A stretch of DNA of 64,000 nucleotides from assembly GCA_019422105.1 (NCBI GenBank), contig JAHZDZ010000003.1, positions 162,230 through 226,229 of the forward strand, written 5' to 3'. Source of the stretch: Bacillota bacterium. GTDB lineage: Bacteria > Bacillota > Clostridia > Lachnospirales > Anaerotignaceae. The stretch's first letter is position 1; each line of letters begins with the position of its first letter. Positions 33,441 through 41,799 of the stretch are shown here, piece by piece. The position numbers and the translations under genes were made by a program. The notes beneath the pieces were generated by a model. The model did no database searches and was not told the DNA's origin. It worked only from the letters and a program-made list of their open reading frames with translations.

Positions 33441-34656
33441 TATGATTGCCCCCTCCTTTTACGGCGTCCACCGGGATATTAAAAGGGGAGCCCACACCCA
33501 CTACTGGCTGAAAGGGGGGAGAGGCAGCGGAAAATCCTCATTTGTTTCGATAGAAATCATTTTGGGGATGATGCAGGATGAAAAGGCCAATGCAGTAGCG
33601 CTTCGCAAGACAGGGGTTAATTTGAAGGACAGCGTATACGGTCAGCTTCTATGGGCCATTGATATGCTGGGAATGAGCCGCCTTTGGGAGACAAGGCAAA
33701 GCCCGCTGGAGCTTAGGTATCGTCCGACGGGACAAAGGATACTGTTTCGGGGAGGGGATAATACCAGAAAAATAAAATCAACCAAATTCAGAAAGGGCTA
33801 TGCCAAATTTATATGGTATGAGGAGGCGGATGAATTCGGCACCATGGAGGAAATACGCTCCATCAATCAATCGCTTATGAGAGGCGGCAAAGCCTTTTTT
33901 GTATTCTATACCTATAATCCTCCCAAAAGCAAAAGAAGCTGGGTCAACGAGGAAGTTTTGAGGGATAGAAACGACAGGCTTATTCACCACAGCAGCTTTC
34001 TTGGTGTTCCGCGTCAATGGCTGGGGGAACAATTTTTTGTGGAAGCGCGGGTATTGAGGGAAACCAGGGAGGAGGCTTACAGGCATGAGTATCTGGGAGA
34101 AGTGACGGGAAGCGGCGGAGAAGTGTTTTCAAATATTACGCTCAGGCAAATCAAGGAAGAGGAAATACTGTCCTTCGACAGGATTGCCAGAGGAATTGAC
34201 TGGGGGTTTGCCACAGATCCCTTTCATTACACAGTCAATCACTACGACAGCACCAGAAGGAAGCTCTATATTTATTATGAAATTCATAAGAGAAGCCTTT
34301 CCAATCTCATGGCTGCTCAAATGGTAAGGGAGGAGAATACGGGAAATGGTTTTATCATCTGCGACAGCGCTGAGCCAAAGTCTATTGCGGAGCTGTCCGG
34401 CTACGGCCTGAAGGTATACGGTGCAAAAAAAGGGCCTGACAGTGTGGAATATGGTATAAAATGGCTTCAGGATTTGGACGAAATTATTATTGATCCCGCG
34501 CGGTGTCCCAATACAGCCAGGGAATTTAGCAGTTATGAGCTGGAAAGCGATACAGACGGAAGCTGGAGGGCTCATTTTCCTGACAGGGATAACCACTCCA
34601 TAGATGCCGTGCGCTATTCCAGGGAAATGGATATGAAGAGGGTGACGGTAAGGTGA
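33415..34656 (+). CDS. Terminase large subunit (XtmB-like)
   Basis: The 413-residue packaging motor. Walker A KGGRGSGKSS is at residues 33-42, Walker B is in FIWYEEADEF (near 138), and the RNase-H-like nuclease contains RGIDWGFATDPF (near 258) and DNHSIDAVRYS at the end, with the acidic residues retained. The gene seems fully functional. I use ATG 33415, which overlaps terS by 26 bp and gives the conserved N-terminus; the longer frame from 33349 reads into shadow sequence. In PBSX the homologue packages host DNA without sequence preference; whether that holds here cannot be read from sequence. Confidence 0.92.
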   Translation: MNRQLKISDMIAPSFYGVHRDIKRGAHTHYWLKGGRGSGKSSFVSIEIILGMMQDEKANAVALRKTGVNLKDSVYGQLLWAIDMLGMSRLWETRQSPLELRYRPTGQRILFRGGDNTRKIKSTKFRKGYAKFIWYEEADEFGTMEEIRSINQSLMRGGKAFFVFYTYNPPKSKRSWVNEEVLRDRNDRLIHHSSFLGVPRQWLGEQFFVEARVLRETREEAYRHEYLGEVTGSGGEVFSNITLRQIKEEEILSFDRIARGIDWGFATDPFHYTVNHYDSTRRKLYIYYEIHKRSLSNLMAAQMVREENTGNGFIICDSAEPKSIAELSGYGLKVYGAKKGPDSVEYGIKWLQDLDEIIIDPARCPNTAREFSSYELESDTDGSWRAHFPDRDNHSIDAVRYSREMDMKRVTVR

Positions 34657-34720
34657 GATATACATAGGACAGAAAGTATATCGAGCCGAAAGTGTGTTTA
34701 AGGAAGGAGTAAAGGGCAGT

Positions 34721-36187
34721 ATGTTCATGACACAGACAGAATTGATAAACGCCAGGCTGACGGCGGACGCCAGGGTCAATGAGAGCGATATTATAAAATA
34801 CATAATACAGGAGGATTTGAAGAGTCCCCAAAAAAGAAAAATGCTGGAGGGAGAAAAATATTATGTGGGAGAGCATGATATTTTAAAGAAGGATTTTACC
34901 TCCACCAGAATATCAGAGTCAAAGACGGGAAGGCAGGGAGAAGAGTCGGAGACAATCTCTGTATTCCGCAATCCCAACCGTTCCAATCACCGCAATGTCA
35001 ATCCCTTTCACAAAATATTGGTGGATCAGAAGGTGTCCTATATTGCCGGAAGGGAAGCCGGCATCTGTGTAAGGGGAGCGGAGAGCAACAAGGGGCTTCA
35101 GGGGTATGAGAGGATGCTGTCACGCTTTGCCGACGAGGAGTTTAATGAGACCTTGCAGGATTTGATTGCAGGGGCAAGCAACAGCGGCTATGAGGTTCTC
35201 CATGTCTACTATGACTGGGACGGCAAGCTGCGCTACTGCACCATACCTGCCAGGGAATGCATTCCTATTTATGACACCGCCTTTGAGCGTGATTTGGAGC
35301 AGATGATACGGTATTATGATACCGTAGTGATAAGGGATGGGAAAAGATTCATCAGGAAAAAGGTGGAATGGTGGACAAAGGAGGATGTCACTTATTACAT
35401 TGAGAACGAAGAAAATGAATTTATACCGGACTGTTCCTATGAACACAATCCATCGCCGCACTGGTGGAGTGTTACTGAAATAAACGGTATAGAGAAAAAA
35501 AGAGAGGCGCATTCCTGGGGGAGAGTGCCTTTTATTATTCTCAAAAATAATACAAAGGGAACTACGGATTTGGAAATTATCAAGGGACTCATAGATGCCT
35601 ATGATTTAATTTCCAGTGAGGGCACGAATAATCTCTTGGATTTGGTCGATTTATATTGGGTGATAGCCGGATACGGCGGTGAGACAGCCTCGGCTGTTGC
35701 AAAAAAGCTTCAAATCAACAAGGCGGTCAGTATTTCCGACAGCAGCGGAAGCGTTGAGGCAAGGCAGGTAGAGCTTGACATGGAGAGCAGAATTGCATGG
35801 CTTAACATGCTCCGCAGGGATATTTTCCACTTTGGGCAGGGGGTGGACGTGGATGTGGAACGGTTTGGCACGGCGCCCAGCGGCGTTTCACTGAAATTTC
35901 AGTATACCCTTTTGGATTTGAAGGCCAACAATCTCATTGCCAAGCTGAAGAGGGCCATTAGGGAGCTGTTTTTCTTTGTGACGGCGGACTATAACCGAAA
36001 GCATGGAACGGATTTTGACAGCCGCCTGATAGAAATTACCATCAATAAATCCATGATTGCCAATGACAAGGAGACAGTGGAAATGATAGGCATGTCAAAG
36101 GATTTGCTGTCCCCAAAAACACTGATGGCAAAGCACCCGTTCGTGGAGGACGTCAATGCGGAAATGGAGATGGGAGGGCGGAAATAA
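34721..36187 (+). CDS. Phage portal protein (SPP1 Gp6-like)
   Basis: A 488-residue portal of the SPP1 gp6/XkdE-related family. Recognisable parts are NPFHKILVDQKVSYIAGREA in the N-terminal half, GASNSGYEVLHVYYD, PFIILKNNTKGTTDLE, LIDAYDLISSEGTNNL and the C-terminal VSLKFQYTLLDLKANN. The dodecameric portal is the gate at one capsid vertex and docks TerL. The start ATG at 34721 follows AGGAAGGAG and AAAGGG; ATG 34727 is an alternative. Length is normal. Confidence 0.9.
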   Translation: MFMTQTELINARLTADARVNESDIIKYIIQEDLKSPQKRKMLEGEKYYVGEHDILKKDFTSTRISESKTGRQGEESETISVFRNPNRSNHRNVNPFHKILVDQKVSYIAGREAGICVRGAESNKGLQGYERMLSRFADEEFNETLQDLIAGASNSGYEVLHVYYDWDGKLRYCTIPARECIPIYDTAFERDLEQMIRYYDTVVIRDGKRFIRKKVEWWTKEDVTYYIENEENEFIPDCSYEHNPSPHWWSVTEINGIEKKREAHSWGRVPFIILKNNTKGTTDLEIIKGLIDAYDLISSEGTNNLLDLVDLYWVIAGYGGETASAVAKKLQINKAVSISDSSGSVEARQVELDMESRIAWLNMLRRDIFHFGQGVDVDVERFGTAPSGVSLKFQYTLLDLKANNLIAKLKRAIRELFFFVTADYNRKHGTDFDSRLIEITINKSMIANDKETVEMIGMSKDLLSPKTLMAKHPFVEDVNAEMEMGGRK

Positions 36188-36316
36188 GATATTGGCATAT
36201 AAACGGCACTTAAAAGAGGGGGGAGAAAATTTTGGGCGGGCGGGAAGGGCGAATCAGACAGGAGGCTTTATGGCCGTGAGAGAAATTGCGGAAAAGGAAC
36301 AGGAGGAATGAAGAAA
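36188..36316. other. Short spacer between portal and scaffold
   Basis: A 13-codon frame (ATG at 36270) ends near the scaffold start. No gene is convincing. A minor head protein gene, often found here in relatives, is missing. Confidence 0.35.
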
Positions 36317-36844
36317 ATGGATTGGCTGAATGAATTATTGATGGAGGTTCCGGAAGGCGGCATGATTGCGGGAAAAATTGAAAAGAAGCTCGCAGAGAAA
36401 TATTGCCTGAAGGAGGAAAAAGCGGAGGCGGAAGCTGACAGGCGGGAAAAGGAGGAGCTGGAAACTCTTTTACAGAAAACACAGGAGGAGCTGGAGGCTG
36501 TGAGGGCAGAACAGGAGGCATCCCAAAGGGAGGCTGAGAAGGAAATCTATTCCCTCAATGAAAAGCTAAGGAGAGAAAGGCTTGAGGCTGAAATTGAAAA
36601 AGAAATTATCAGAAACGGCGGTAAGAATACAAAAGCGGTGATGGCCCTTTTGGATATGGACACGATACTTCTGGGGGAGGACGGCAGGCTGGCAGGACTG
36701 GACCTGGAGGAGCTGAAAAAAACGGACGGATACCTTTTTTATCAGGAGCAGGTGAGTACGACAGGCACGGGATTCAACAGGGAGTCCCGCGGCATAGAAA
36801 ATACAGTGGCAAGACAGTTTGAGAAAGCCCTTTTTTGCAGATAG
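36317..36844 (+). CDS. Capsid scaffold protein (GP20-like)
   Basis: A 175-residue protein resembling phage minor structural GP20 scaffolds. MDWLNELLMEVPEGG leads into a long, very acidic coiled coil (about residues 25-100, rich in E, K and A), followed by IIRNGGKNTKAVMALLDMD, a segment typical of the family, and a short C-terminal tail. Scaffolds guide capsid assembly and are later expelled or cleaved. The ATG at 36317 sits 10 bp after AGGAGGA. Position between portal and capsid supports the call. Confidence 0.82.
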   Translation: MDWLNELLMEVPEGGMIAGKIEKKLAEKYCLKEEKAEAEADRREKEELETLLQKTQEELEAVRAEQEASQREAEKEIYSLNEKLRRERLEAEIEKEIIRNGGKNTKAVMALLDMDTILLGEDGRLAGLDLEELKKTDGYLFYQEQVSTTGTGFNRESRGIENTVARQFEKALFCR

Positions 36845-37080
36845 CAAAAGAGAGAAAAACAAAGTCATACTGCGATTGATATGAGACGGGCGGTTTGAAA
36901 AAACGATTTTTAAAAGGGCAGGCTGGCTTACAGACAAAGCGGCAGGAGAGAGGATACACCGTCAGGAAGGATGCAATTGAAAAGAGGGCAAACAGCAAAC
37001 GATAGCGGCAGGAATGAAGGCTAGTGCCTTGCAATAAAAGCACTTTATAAACAGTAAAAACAATACAGGAGGATTTTTAT
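36845..37080. other. Spacer before the capsid gene
   Basis: About 235 bp with no supported gene; the capsid ribosome binding site (ACAGGAGGA) lies at its end. Longer than other gaps in this operon, so a promoter or processing site is possible, but none was identified. Confidence 0.4.
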
Positions 37081-38025
37081 ATGGCAAATACGATAGAATA
37101 TTCGCAGATTTTTATGGATGCACTGGACAAACAGATGGTAGAGGGGGCAACAAGCGGTTGGATGGAGGAAAACGCCGGACAGGTGAAATACAGCGGCGGA
37201 AGTCAAATTAAAATACCTAAAATCTCAATGAACGGTCTGGGGGATTACAGCAGGGAAAACGGTTTCACCAAGGGAAGCGTTACCTATGAATATGAGCTGA
37301 TGGAGCTTAGGAAGGACAGGGGCATTACCTTTCAGCTGGATGCAATGGATGTAGATGAGACAAACTTCGGCGCGGCAGCGGGAAATGTTCTGGGGGAATT
37401 TCAAAGGACGAAGGTAGTGCCTGAGGTTGACGCTTACCGCTATTCTACAATTGCGGATTTGGCAGCAAAGGCGGGAAACAAAACGGAGATTGCGATTACG
37501 GCAGCCAACATTTTATCAAAGCTTATGGCAGATATTGCCGCGGTACAGGACGCCGCAGGCAGCGCCTATGAGGTGATCATTACAATGCCTGTGCCTGTCG
37601 CTGCGCTTTTGGACGAAGCCGACGGGGTGAGCAGAAGACTTGACGTAACGGATTTCAAACAGGGCGGCATGAATTTCAGGGTAAAGAGCATTGACGGAAA
37701 CCCGATTATCCGTGTGCCAAGCGTCAGAATGAAAACCAAATATGTCTTTTATGACGGGAGGACACCATCTGATGAGTCTGAATCCAATCCGACGCCTGAC
37801 CAGACCGCAGGCGGCTTTGCGGCGGCGGCAGACGCAAAAAGCATTAACTGGCTGATTACGGTAAGAAGGGCGCCTATTGCCGTATCCAAAACAGATGTGA
37901 CGAGGATTTTTGATCCGATGACAAATCAGTCTGCGAATGCTTGGAAAATTGACTACAGAAAATATCATGATATTTGGGTGCCTGATAACGCTATGGCCGG
38001 CGTCTGGGCAAATATTAAGCCTTGA
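37081..38025 (+). CDS. Major capsid protein (HK97 fold)
   Basis: A 314-residue major capsid protein of the type found in clostridial myophages. It begins MANTIEYSQIFMDALDKQM, has the early strand region IKIPKISMNGLGDYSRENGF, the spine-helix-like DETNFGAAAGNVLGEFQRTK, and late strands NWLITVRRAPIAVSKTDVTR and VPDNAMAGVWAN. These fit the HK97 fold without a prohead protease domain. An ideal AGGAGG ribosome binding site suggests high expression. The normal length argues for a particle with a head, not a headless tailocin. Confidence 0.88.
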   Translation: MANTIEYSQIFMDALDKQMVEGATSGWMEENAGQVKYSGGSQIKIPKISMNGLGDYSRENGFTKGSVTYEYELMELRKDRGITFQLDAMDVDETNFGAAAGNVLGEFQRTKVVPEVDAYRYSTIADLAAKAGNKTEIAITAANILSKLMADIAAVQDAAGSAYEVIITMPVPVAALLDEADGVSRRLDVTDFKQGGMNFRVKSIDGNPIIRVPSVRMKTKYVFYDGRTPSDESESNPTPDQTAGGFAAAADAKSINWLITVRRAPIAVSKTDVTRIFDPMTNQSANAWKIDYRKYHDIWVPDNAMAGVWANIKP

Positions 38026-38033
38026 TTTCGGAC

Positions 38034-38432
38034 ATGAAAACTGAGGAAGGTGATGGTTTGGAGCAGCTGAAGAGGGTAAAACAGCTTCTGGGAATGCCGG
38101 AGGAGGACACGAATAAGGACGACCTGCTTTTGTTTCTGATTGAAAAGGCAGAGGATATGGTGAAAAACTATTGCAGAATCAGGGAAATACCGGAGGAGCT
38201 GAAAAATATCATTGCCAGTATGGCACAGGAGCTGTACCGCATTGAAAGACCGGGGGAGGAAGAGGCAATGGGAGCCGTAAAGACCTTTTCTCAGGGGGAC
38301 ATGTCCGTATCCTTTGAAAGCTCCTCCTCGGGGGAATATCCCAGCGCCACGCTTTTGAGAAGCTATGGAGGGCTGACCTTTTTAAGAAACTACACAGCGC
38401 AGCTGGACGCTTTTCGAAAGGCAGGGTGGTAG
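38034..38432 (+). CDS. Head-tail connector (Gp6/Gp15-like)
   Basis: A helical protein of about 130 residues with the pattern of phage connector proteins: LKRVKQLLGMPEEDTNKDDL, LLFLIEKAEDMVKNYCRI, IASMAQELYRIERPG, then a glycine- and serine-rich end (FESSSSGEYPSATLLRSYGG). It would add a ring under the portal. The start is uncertain: ATG 38034 has no ribosome binding site, whereas TTG 38058 follows AGGAAGGTG. Confidence 0.78.
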   Translation: MKTEEGDGLEQLKRVKQLLGMPEEDTNKDDLLLFLIEKAEDMVKNYCRIREIPEELKNIIASMAQELYRIERPGEEEAMGAVKTFSQGDMSVSFESSSSGEYPSATLLRSYGGLTFLRNYTAQLDAFRKAGW

Positions 38433-38433
38433 T

Positions 38434-38814
38434 ATGAACCTGAAAGGAGCCATAGATAAGATAAAGCAGCTAAACGGACGGTTTTATGATTCCAGCTGCA
38501 CTGTATTGGAATTTGAGGCAGGCGAAAAATCAGAGGGAGCTTTGTGGGAGCAAACACTGCATACCATGAGAGAAAATGTAAAGTGCAGAATTTCCTATCA
38601 AAGTCCGTCCGGGGGAGAGGAAAAGGAGGAAGGGATTGCGGTGGAAAATTCGTGCACCATTTTTTTTCCGCCGGAAATTACCATAAAGCCCGGGAGTATA
38701 TTGGAAATCAGCACCGGCGGCAGAGAAAAGAAGGTATTCCGACACACCGGCATTTCGAGGGCTTACGAAACCCATCAGGAAATAAAAGCAAATGAAATAC
38801 AGGAATGGTCATAA
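38434..38814 (+). CDS. Head-closure/stopper protein (XkdH-like)
   Basis: A 126-residue, mainly beta protein: KGAIDKIKQLNGRFYDSSCT, then short strands CRISYQSPS, CTIFFPPEITIKPGSILEIS. The size, composition and place between connector and tail terminator fit the XkdH/stopper group. It starts one base after the previous gene ends, with AGGCAGGGTGG as ribosome binding site. The 155 bp after it, where PBSX relatives usually encode an HK97-gp10-like protein, hold only a doubtful 49-codon frame. Confidence 0.7.
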   Translation: MNLKGAIDKIKQLNGRFYDSSCTVLEFEAGEKSEGALWEQTLHTMRENVKCRISYQSPSGGEEKEEGIAVENSCTIFFPPEITIKPGSILEISTGGREKKVFRHTGISRAYETHQEIKANEIQEWS

Positions 38815-38969
38815 AAGATAAATATGATGAGCCGGACCGAGGAGAGAGTATCATTGGGAAGAGAGGACAGGACGGACGCAAAAGAAGGCCGCAGGCGGGA
38901 ATTGCAGTCATATAATTTAACAGAGACAGCAACAATCTGTTCTTTTAGGAATAGCGGGGAAGTGGTGTT

Positions 38970-39431
38970 ATGATAAATGAAATAACAGAGGGCATAGCTG
39001 AAAAAATAAAAGGCGGTTTTCGGGAAAGCTGTTCTATTTTCAGTGAGCAGATAAGGCAGGGCTTTCATGAGCCCTGTTTCTTTATCAAAATAAAGGATTA
39101 CAGGGAGAAGAAAATGGTGGGGAGCCGCTATCTGGACGAATATGCCTTTGAAATTCGGTATTACCCCAAAAAGAAACCGGTAACGGGTTCTTTGGTTGCG
39201 GTTAACAGAGATTTACAGGATACGGCGGAAGGACTGTATGATTGCCTGGAATATATCACGGCAGAGGAAAGCTTGCTTAGAGGAAGCGGCATGAGCCATG
39301 AAATCAGAGACGGTATATTATACTTTCAGGTCAAATACAGCCTGTTTATTCTCAAGTTGGGGGATGAAGAGGCAACACAAACAGAAAAAATGGAGGCTTT
39401 GGAGATGAAGCAGGAAAGAAAGGAAAGGTGA
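38970..39431 (+). CDS. Phage tail terminator family protein
   Basis: A 153-residue protein of the DUF6838-like tail-terminator group: MINEITEGIAEKIKGGF, FHEPCFFIKIKDYREKKM, then YAFEIRYYPKKKP and YDCLEYITAEESLLRGSGMS with a final strand ILYFQVKYSLFIL. Terminators cap the tail tube and join it to the head. Its position directly before the sheath gene supports the role. The start overlaps a doubtful short frame; GGGGAAGTGGTG precedes the ATG. Confidence 0.75.
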   Translation: MINEITEGIAEKIKGGFRESCSIFSEQIRQGFHEPCFFIKIKDYREKKMVGSRYLDEYAFEIRYYPKKKPVTGSLVAVNRDLQDTAEGLYDCLEYITAEESLLRGSGMSHEIRDGILYFQVKYSLFILKLGDEEATQTEKMEALEMKQERKER

Positions 39432-39435
39432 GACA

Positions 39436-40746
39436 ATGGCACTGGGCGGAGGAAGCTTTACAACACAAAATAAGGTCCTGCCGGGAGCTTATATTAATTT
39501 TGTCAGCGTATCAAGGGCGAATGCGGCTCTCAGCGACAGGGGGTACATGGCGGTACCCTTACTGCTTGACTGGGGCGTTGACGGGGAGGTATTTACGGTT
39601 GGGGCTGAGGAATTCCAGAAGGAATCCCTGTCCTGTTTTGGTTATGGGTATACGGATGAGGCGTTGAAGCCTGTAAGGGAGCTGTTTAAATGTGGAAGGA
39701 CACTGTATGCATACCGTCTCAACAGCGGTGAAAAGGCAGAATGCGCCATAGCAGGCGCCAGGTACACTGGCACCAGGGGAAATGATTTGAGGATAACGGT
39801 TTCTGTTAACGGGGAAAACACTTCCGCATATGATGTGCTGACCTATTTGGATACTACACTTGTAGACAGTCAGACGGCAGAGGATACCGGAGGGCTTCAG
39901 GATAATGATTTTGTTATCTGGAAAAAGAATGCGGCCCTATCGGAACACACAGGAGAAAACATTTTCAGCGGCGGAAGCAATAAGACAGAGGTGGAAAGCC
40001 AGGATTACCAGAGCTTTTTGGATAAAATAGAGCCTTACAGCTTTAATGTGCTGGGATGCCCCTCTTCTGCAGATGGTATTAAGGGGCTTTTTGTGGATTT
40101 TACAAAGAGGATGAGAGATCAGAACGGTATAAAATTTCAGACGGTGGTGTACAGAAAAAACGCGGATTATGAGGGGATTATCAGCGTGGAAAACAAGGTG
40201 AAGGATGGCGGCCTGGACGATGCCTCCCTTGTATACTGGGTGTGCGGCGCCCAGGCCGGCTGCGAGGTAAATAAGAGCAACACCAACAAGGCGTATGACG
40301 GGGAGTATGAGATAGACTGCGATTACAGGCAGAGAGACCTTGAAGAAAAGCTCGGGGCCGGTTCCTTTTTATTCCATAAGGTTGGCGATACAGTGAGGGT
40401 GCTGGATGATATTAATACCTTTATCAGTGCTGCGGATGATAAAAACAGTGATTTTAACTCCAATCAGGTTATCCGTGTACTTGACCAGATAGCCAACGAT
40501 ATTGCGGTACTGTTTAATACCAGATATTTGGGAAAGGTGCAAAACAATGCGGCGGGACGAATCGCTTTCTGGAATGATATTGTAACCTATAACAAGGAGC
40601 TTCAGGCATTGCAGGCCATAGAGGACTTTACGGCGGAGGATGTAGAGGTGACAGAGGGAAAGGACAAAAAATCTGTTGCCGTGACAAACGCGGTTAAGCC
40701 AGTGAACGCTATGACGAAGCTTTATATGACGGTTATGGTTGCCTAA
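39436..40746 (+). CDS. Contractile tail sheath protein (XkdK-like)
   Basis: The 436-residue sheath. GGSFTTQNKVLPGAYINFVS is the classic N-terminus of XkdK-type sheaths; KNSDFNSNQVIRVLDQIAND and the C-terminal VAVTNAVKPVNAMTKLYMTV are the helices and strand that interlock neighbouring subunits. It proves that the tail is of the contractile (myovirus-like) type. Length is normal. It is followed by the tube gene at short spacing. Confidence 0.93.
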   Translation: MALGGGSFTTQNKVLPGAYINFVSVSRANAALSDRGYMAVPLLLDWGVDGEVFTVGAEEFQKESLSCFGYGYTDEALKPVRELFKCGRTLYAYRLNSGEKAECAIAGARYTGTRGNDLRITVSVNGENTSAYDVLTYLDTTLVDSQTAEDTGGLQDNDFVIWKKNAALSEHTGENIFSGGSNKTEVESQDYQSFLDKIEPYSFNVLGCPSSADGIKGLFVDFTKRMRDQNGIKFQTVVYRKNADYEGIISVENKVKDGGLDDASLVYWVCGAQAGCEVNKSNTNKAYDGEYEIDCDYRQRDLEEKLGAGSFLFHKVGDTVRVLDDINTFISAADDKNSDFNSNQVIRVLDQIANDIAVLFNTRYLGKVQNNAAGRIAFWNDIVTYNKELQALQAIEDFTAEDVEVTEGKDKKSVAVTNAVKPVNAMTKLYMTVMVA

Positions 40747-40762
40747 GGAGGGAAATAGAAAT

Positions 40763-41230
40763 ATGAGTAAAAAAATGAATGCCAAGGACGCATTATGTGC
40801 GTCCCTCGCGGAATGCTTTATCACTATTGAGGGAAATACATACAACTTTATGCAGGCCATCAATCTGGAGGCGAGCATTGAAAAGACGAAAACGGAGATT
40901 CCCATACTGGGACAGACGGGAAAGGGGAACAAGGCAAGCGGCTGGAAGGGAAGCGGCAAGGCGACCTTTCATTACAATTCCTCCCTTTTCAGAGAGCTTT
41001 TGTACCGCTATAAGGAGACAGGGGAGGATATTTATTTTGATATTCAGATAACCAATGAGGATCCTACAAGCGCTGCAGGACGGCAGACGATTATACTGAA
41101 AAACTGCAATATCAACGGCGGCGTGCTGGCTAAATTTGACGCGTCGGCGGAGTATCTGGAGGAGGACTGTGACTTTACCTTCGAGGACTTCGAGATGCCT
41201 GAGAAATTCAAGAAGCTGACGGGAATGTAA
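40763..41230 (+). CDS. Tail tube protein (XkdM-like)
   Basis: A 155-residue inner tube protein of the XkdM family (DUF2001). MSKKMNAKDALCASLAECFI, then GNTYNFMQAINLEASIEK, ILGQTGKGNKASGWKGSGKA and the late DFTFEDFEMPEKFKKLTGM are typical. The tube lies inside the sheath and is driven into the target on contraction. AAGGAGGGAAATAGAA precedes the ATG. Confidence 0.92.
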   Translation: MSKKMNAKDALCASLAECFITIEGNTYNFMQAINLEASIEKTKTEIPILGQTGKGNKASGWKGSGKATFHYNSSLFRELLYRYKETGEDIYFDIQITNEDPTSAAGRQTIILKNCNINGGVLAKFDASAEYLEEDCDFTFEDFEMPEKFKKLTGM

Positions 41231-41241
41231 GGAGGGTGAAT

Positions 41242-41652
41242 ATGGCAAGCTTAAGCTCTTTTTTTATGGAGAACGCCGCAAGGCAGGAAAATGAAAAATT
41301 TGCGGTTTCAAACCGTTTCAGTGAGAATGGCGAAGCAGTTTTATGGGAGATAAAAAGCATTACAAGCGCCGAGGATGAGTTCCTTCGGAAAAGCAGTATA
41401 AAAAGGAGCCAGGACGGCAGGGAAACGGAGCTTGACTATGATTTGTATCTGGGTAAGCTTGCGGCTGCCTGTACGGTGTTTCCGAACCTGAATGATGCCC
41501 AGCTTCAAAAAAGCTACGGCGTTATGGGAAGCGATGCTTTGCTGAAGGAAATGTTATTGCCGGGTGAGTATTCAGGCTATTTGAAAAAGGTTCAGGAAAT
41601 GAACGGCTTTCATATTTCAATTGAGAAGATGGCGGACGATATAAAAAACTGA
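41242..41652 (+). CDS. Tail assembly chaperone, short form (XkdN-like, gpG)
   Basis: A 136-residue XkdN-like chaperone: MASLSSFFMENAARQENEKF, DEFLRKSSIKRSQDGRETEL, LGKLAAACTVFPNLNDAQLQ, GVMGSDALLKEMLLPGEY. Such proteins bind the tape measure during tail assembly. I use ATG 41242 (after GGAGG) over GTG 41236. The last sense codons are ATA AAA AAC before the TGA, a canonical slippery site that allows a longer product by -1 frameshift. Confidence 0.9.
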   Translation: MASLSSFFMENAARQENEKFAVSNRFSENGEAVLWEIKSITSAEDEFLRKSSIKRSQDGRETELDYDLYLGKLAAACTVFPNLNDAQLQKSYGVMGSDALLKEMLLPGEYSGYLKKVQEMNGFHISIEKMADDIKN

Positions 41653-41795
41653 TTGGTGAAGGCGATGGAGAGGCGCTTTTGGCGCACTATTGTCTTCACC
41701 ATTTTCATATGCTGCCCTGTGAGGTGATGAAGCTTGACAGGGCGCAGAAGGCGTTTTTAATCGCCTCCATACAGATAAAGGAGGAAAAGAGGTGA
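41242..41795 (+). CDS. Tail assembly chaperone, -1 frameshift form (gpGT-like)
   Basis: Slipping back one base at A AAA AAC (41643-41649) joins the 136-residue chaperone to 48 further codons, read from 41649 to the stop at 41793-41795. The extension starts LIGEGDGEALLAHYCLHHFH, includes MLPCEVMKLDRAQKAFLIAS and ends IKEEKR. The second frame has no start of its own with a ribosome binding site. This reproduces the conserved G/GT arrangement of long-tailed phages, in which the T part recruits the tape measure. The full form would be 184 residues. Preserving this site argues that tail assembly is under selection. Confidence 0.85.
41643..41649 (+). promoter_or_regulatory. Programmed -1 ribosomal frameshift site A AAA AAC
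   Basis: The heptamer fits X XXY YYZ exactly in the chaperone frame, directly before the zero-frame TGA. The frame reached by slipping stays open to 41795. Confidence 0.85.
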
Positions 41796-41799
41796 CAGC

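Noticed and set aside
38824..38973. A 49-codon frame between the stopper and the tail terminator genes
   Set aside because: No ribosome binding site and an arginine- and glutamate-rich composition with no family features. It could be a remnant of the HK97-gp10-like gene, but nothing shows that.
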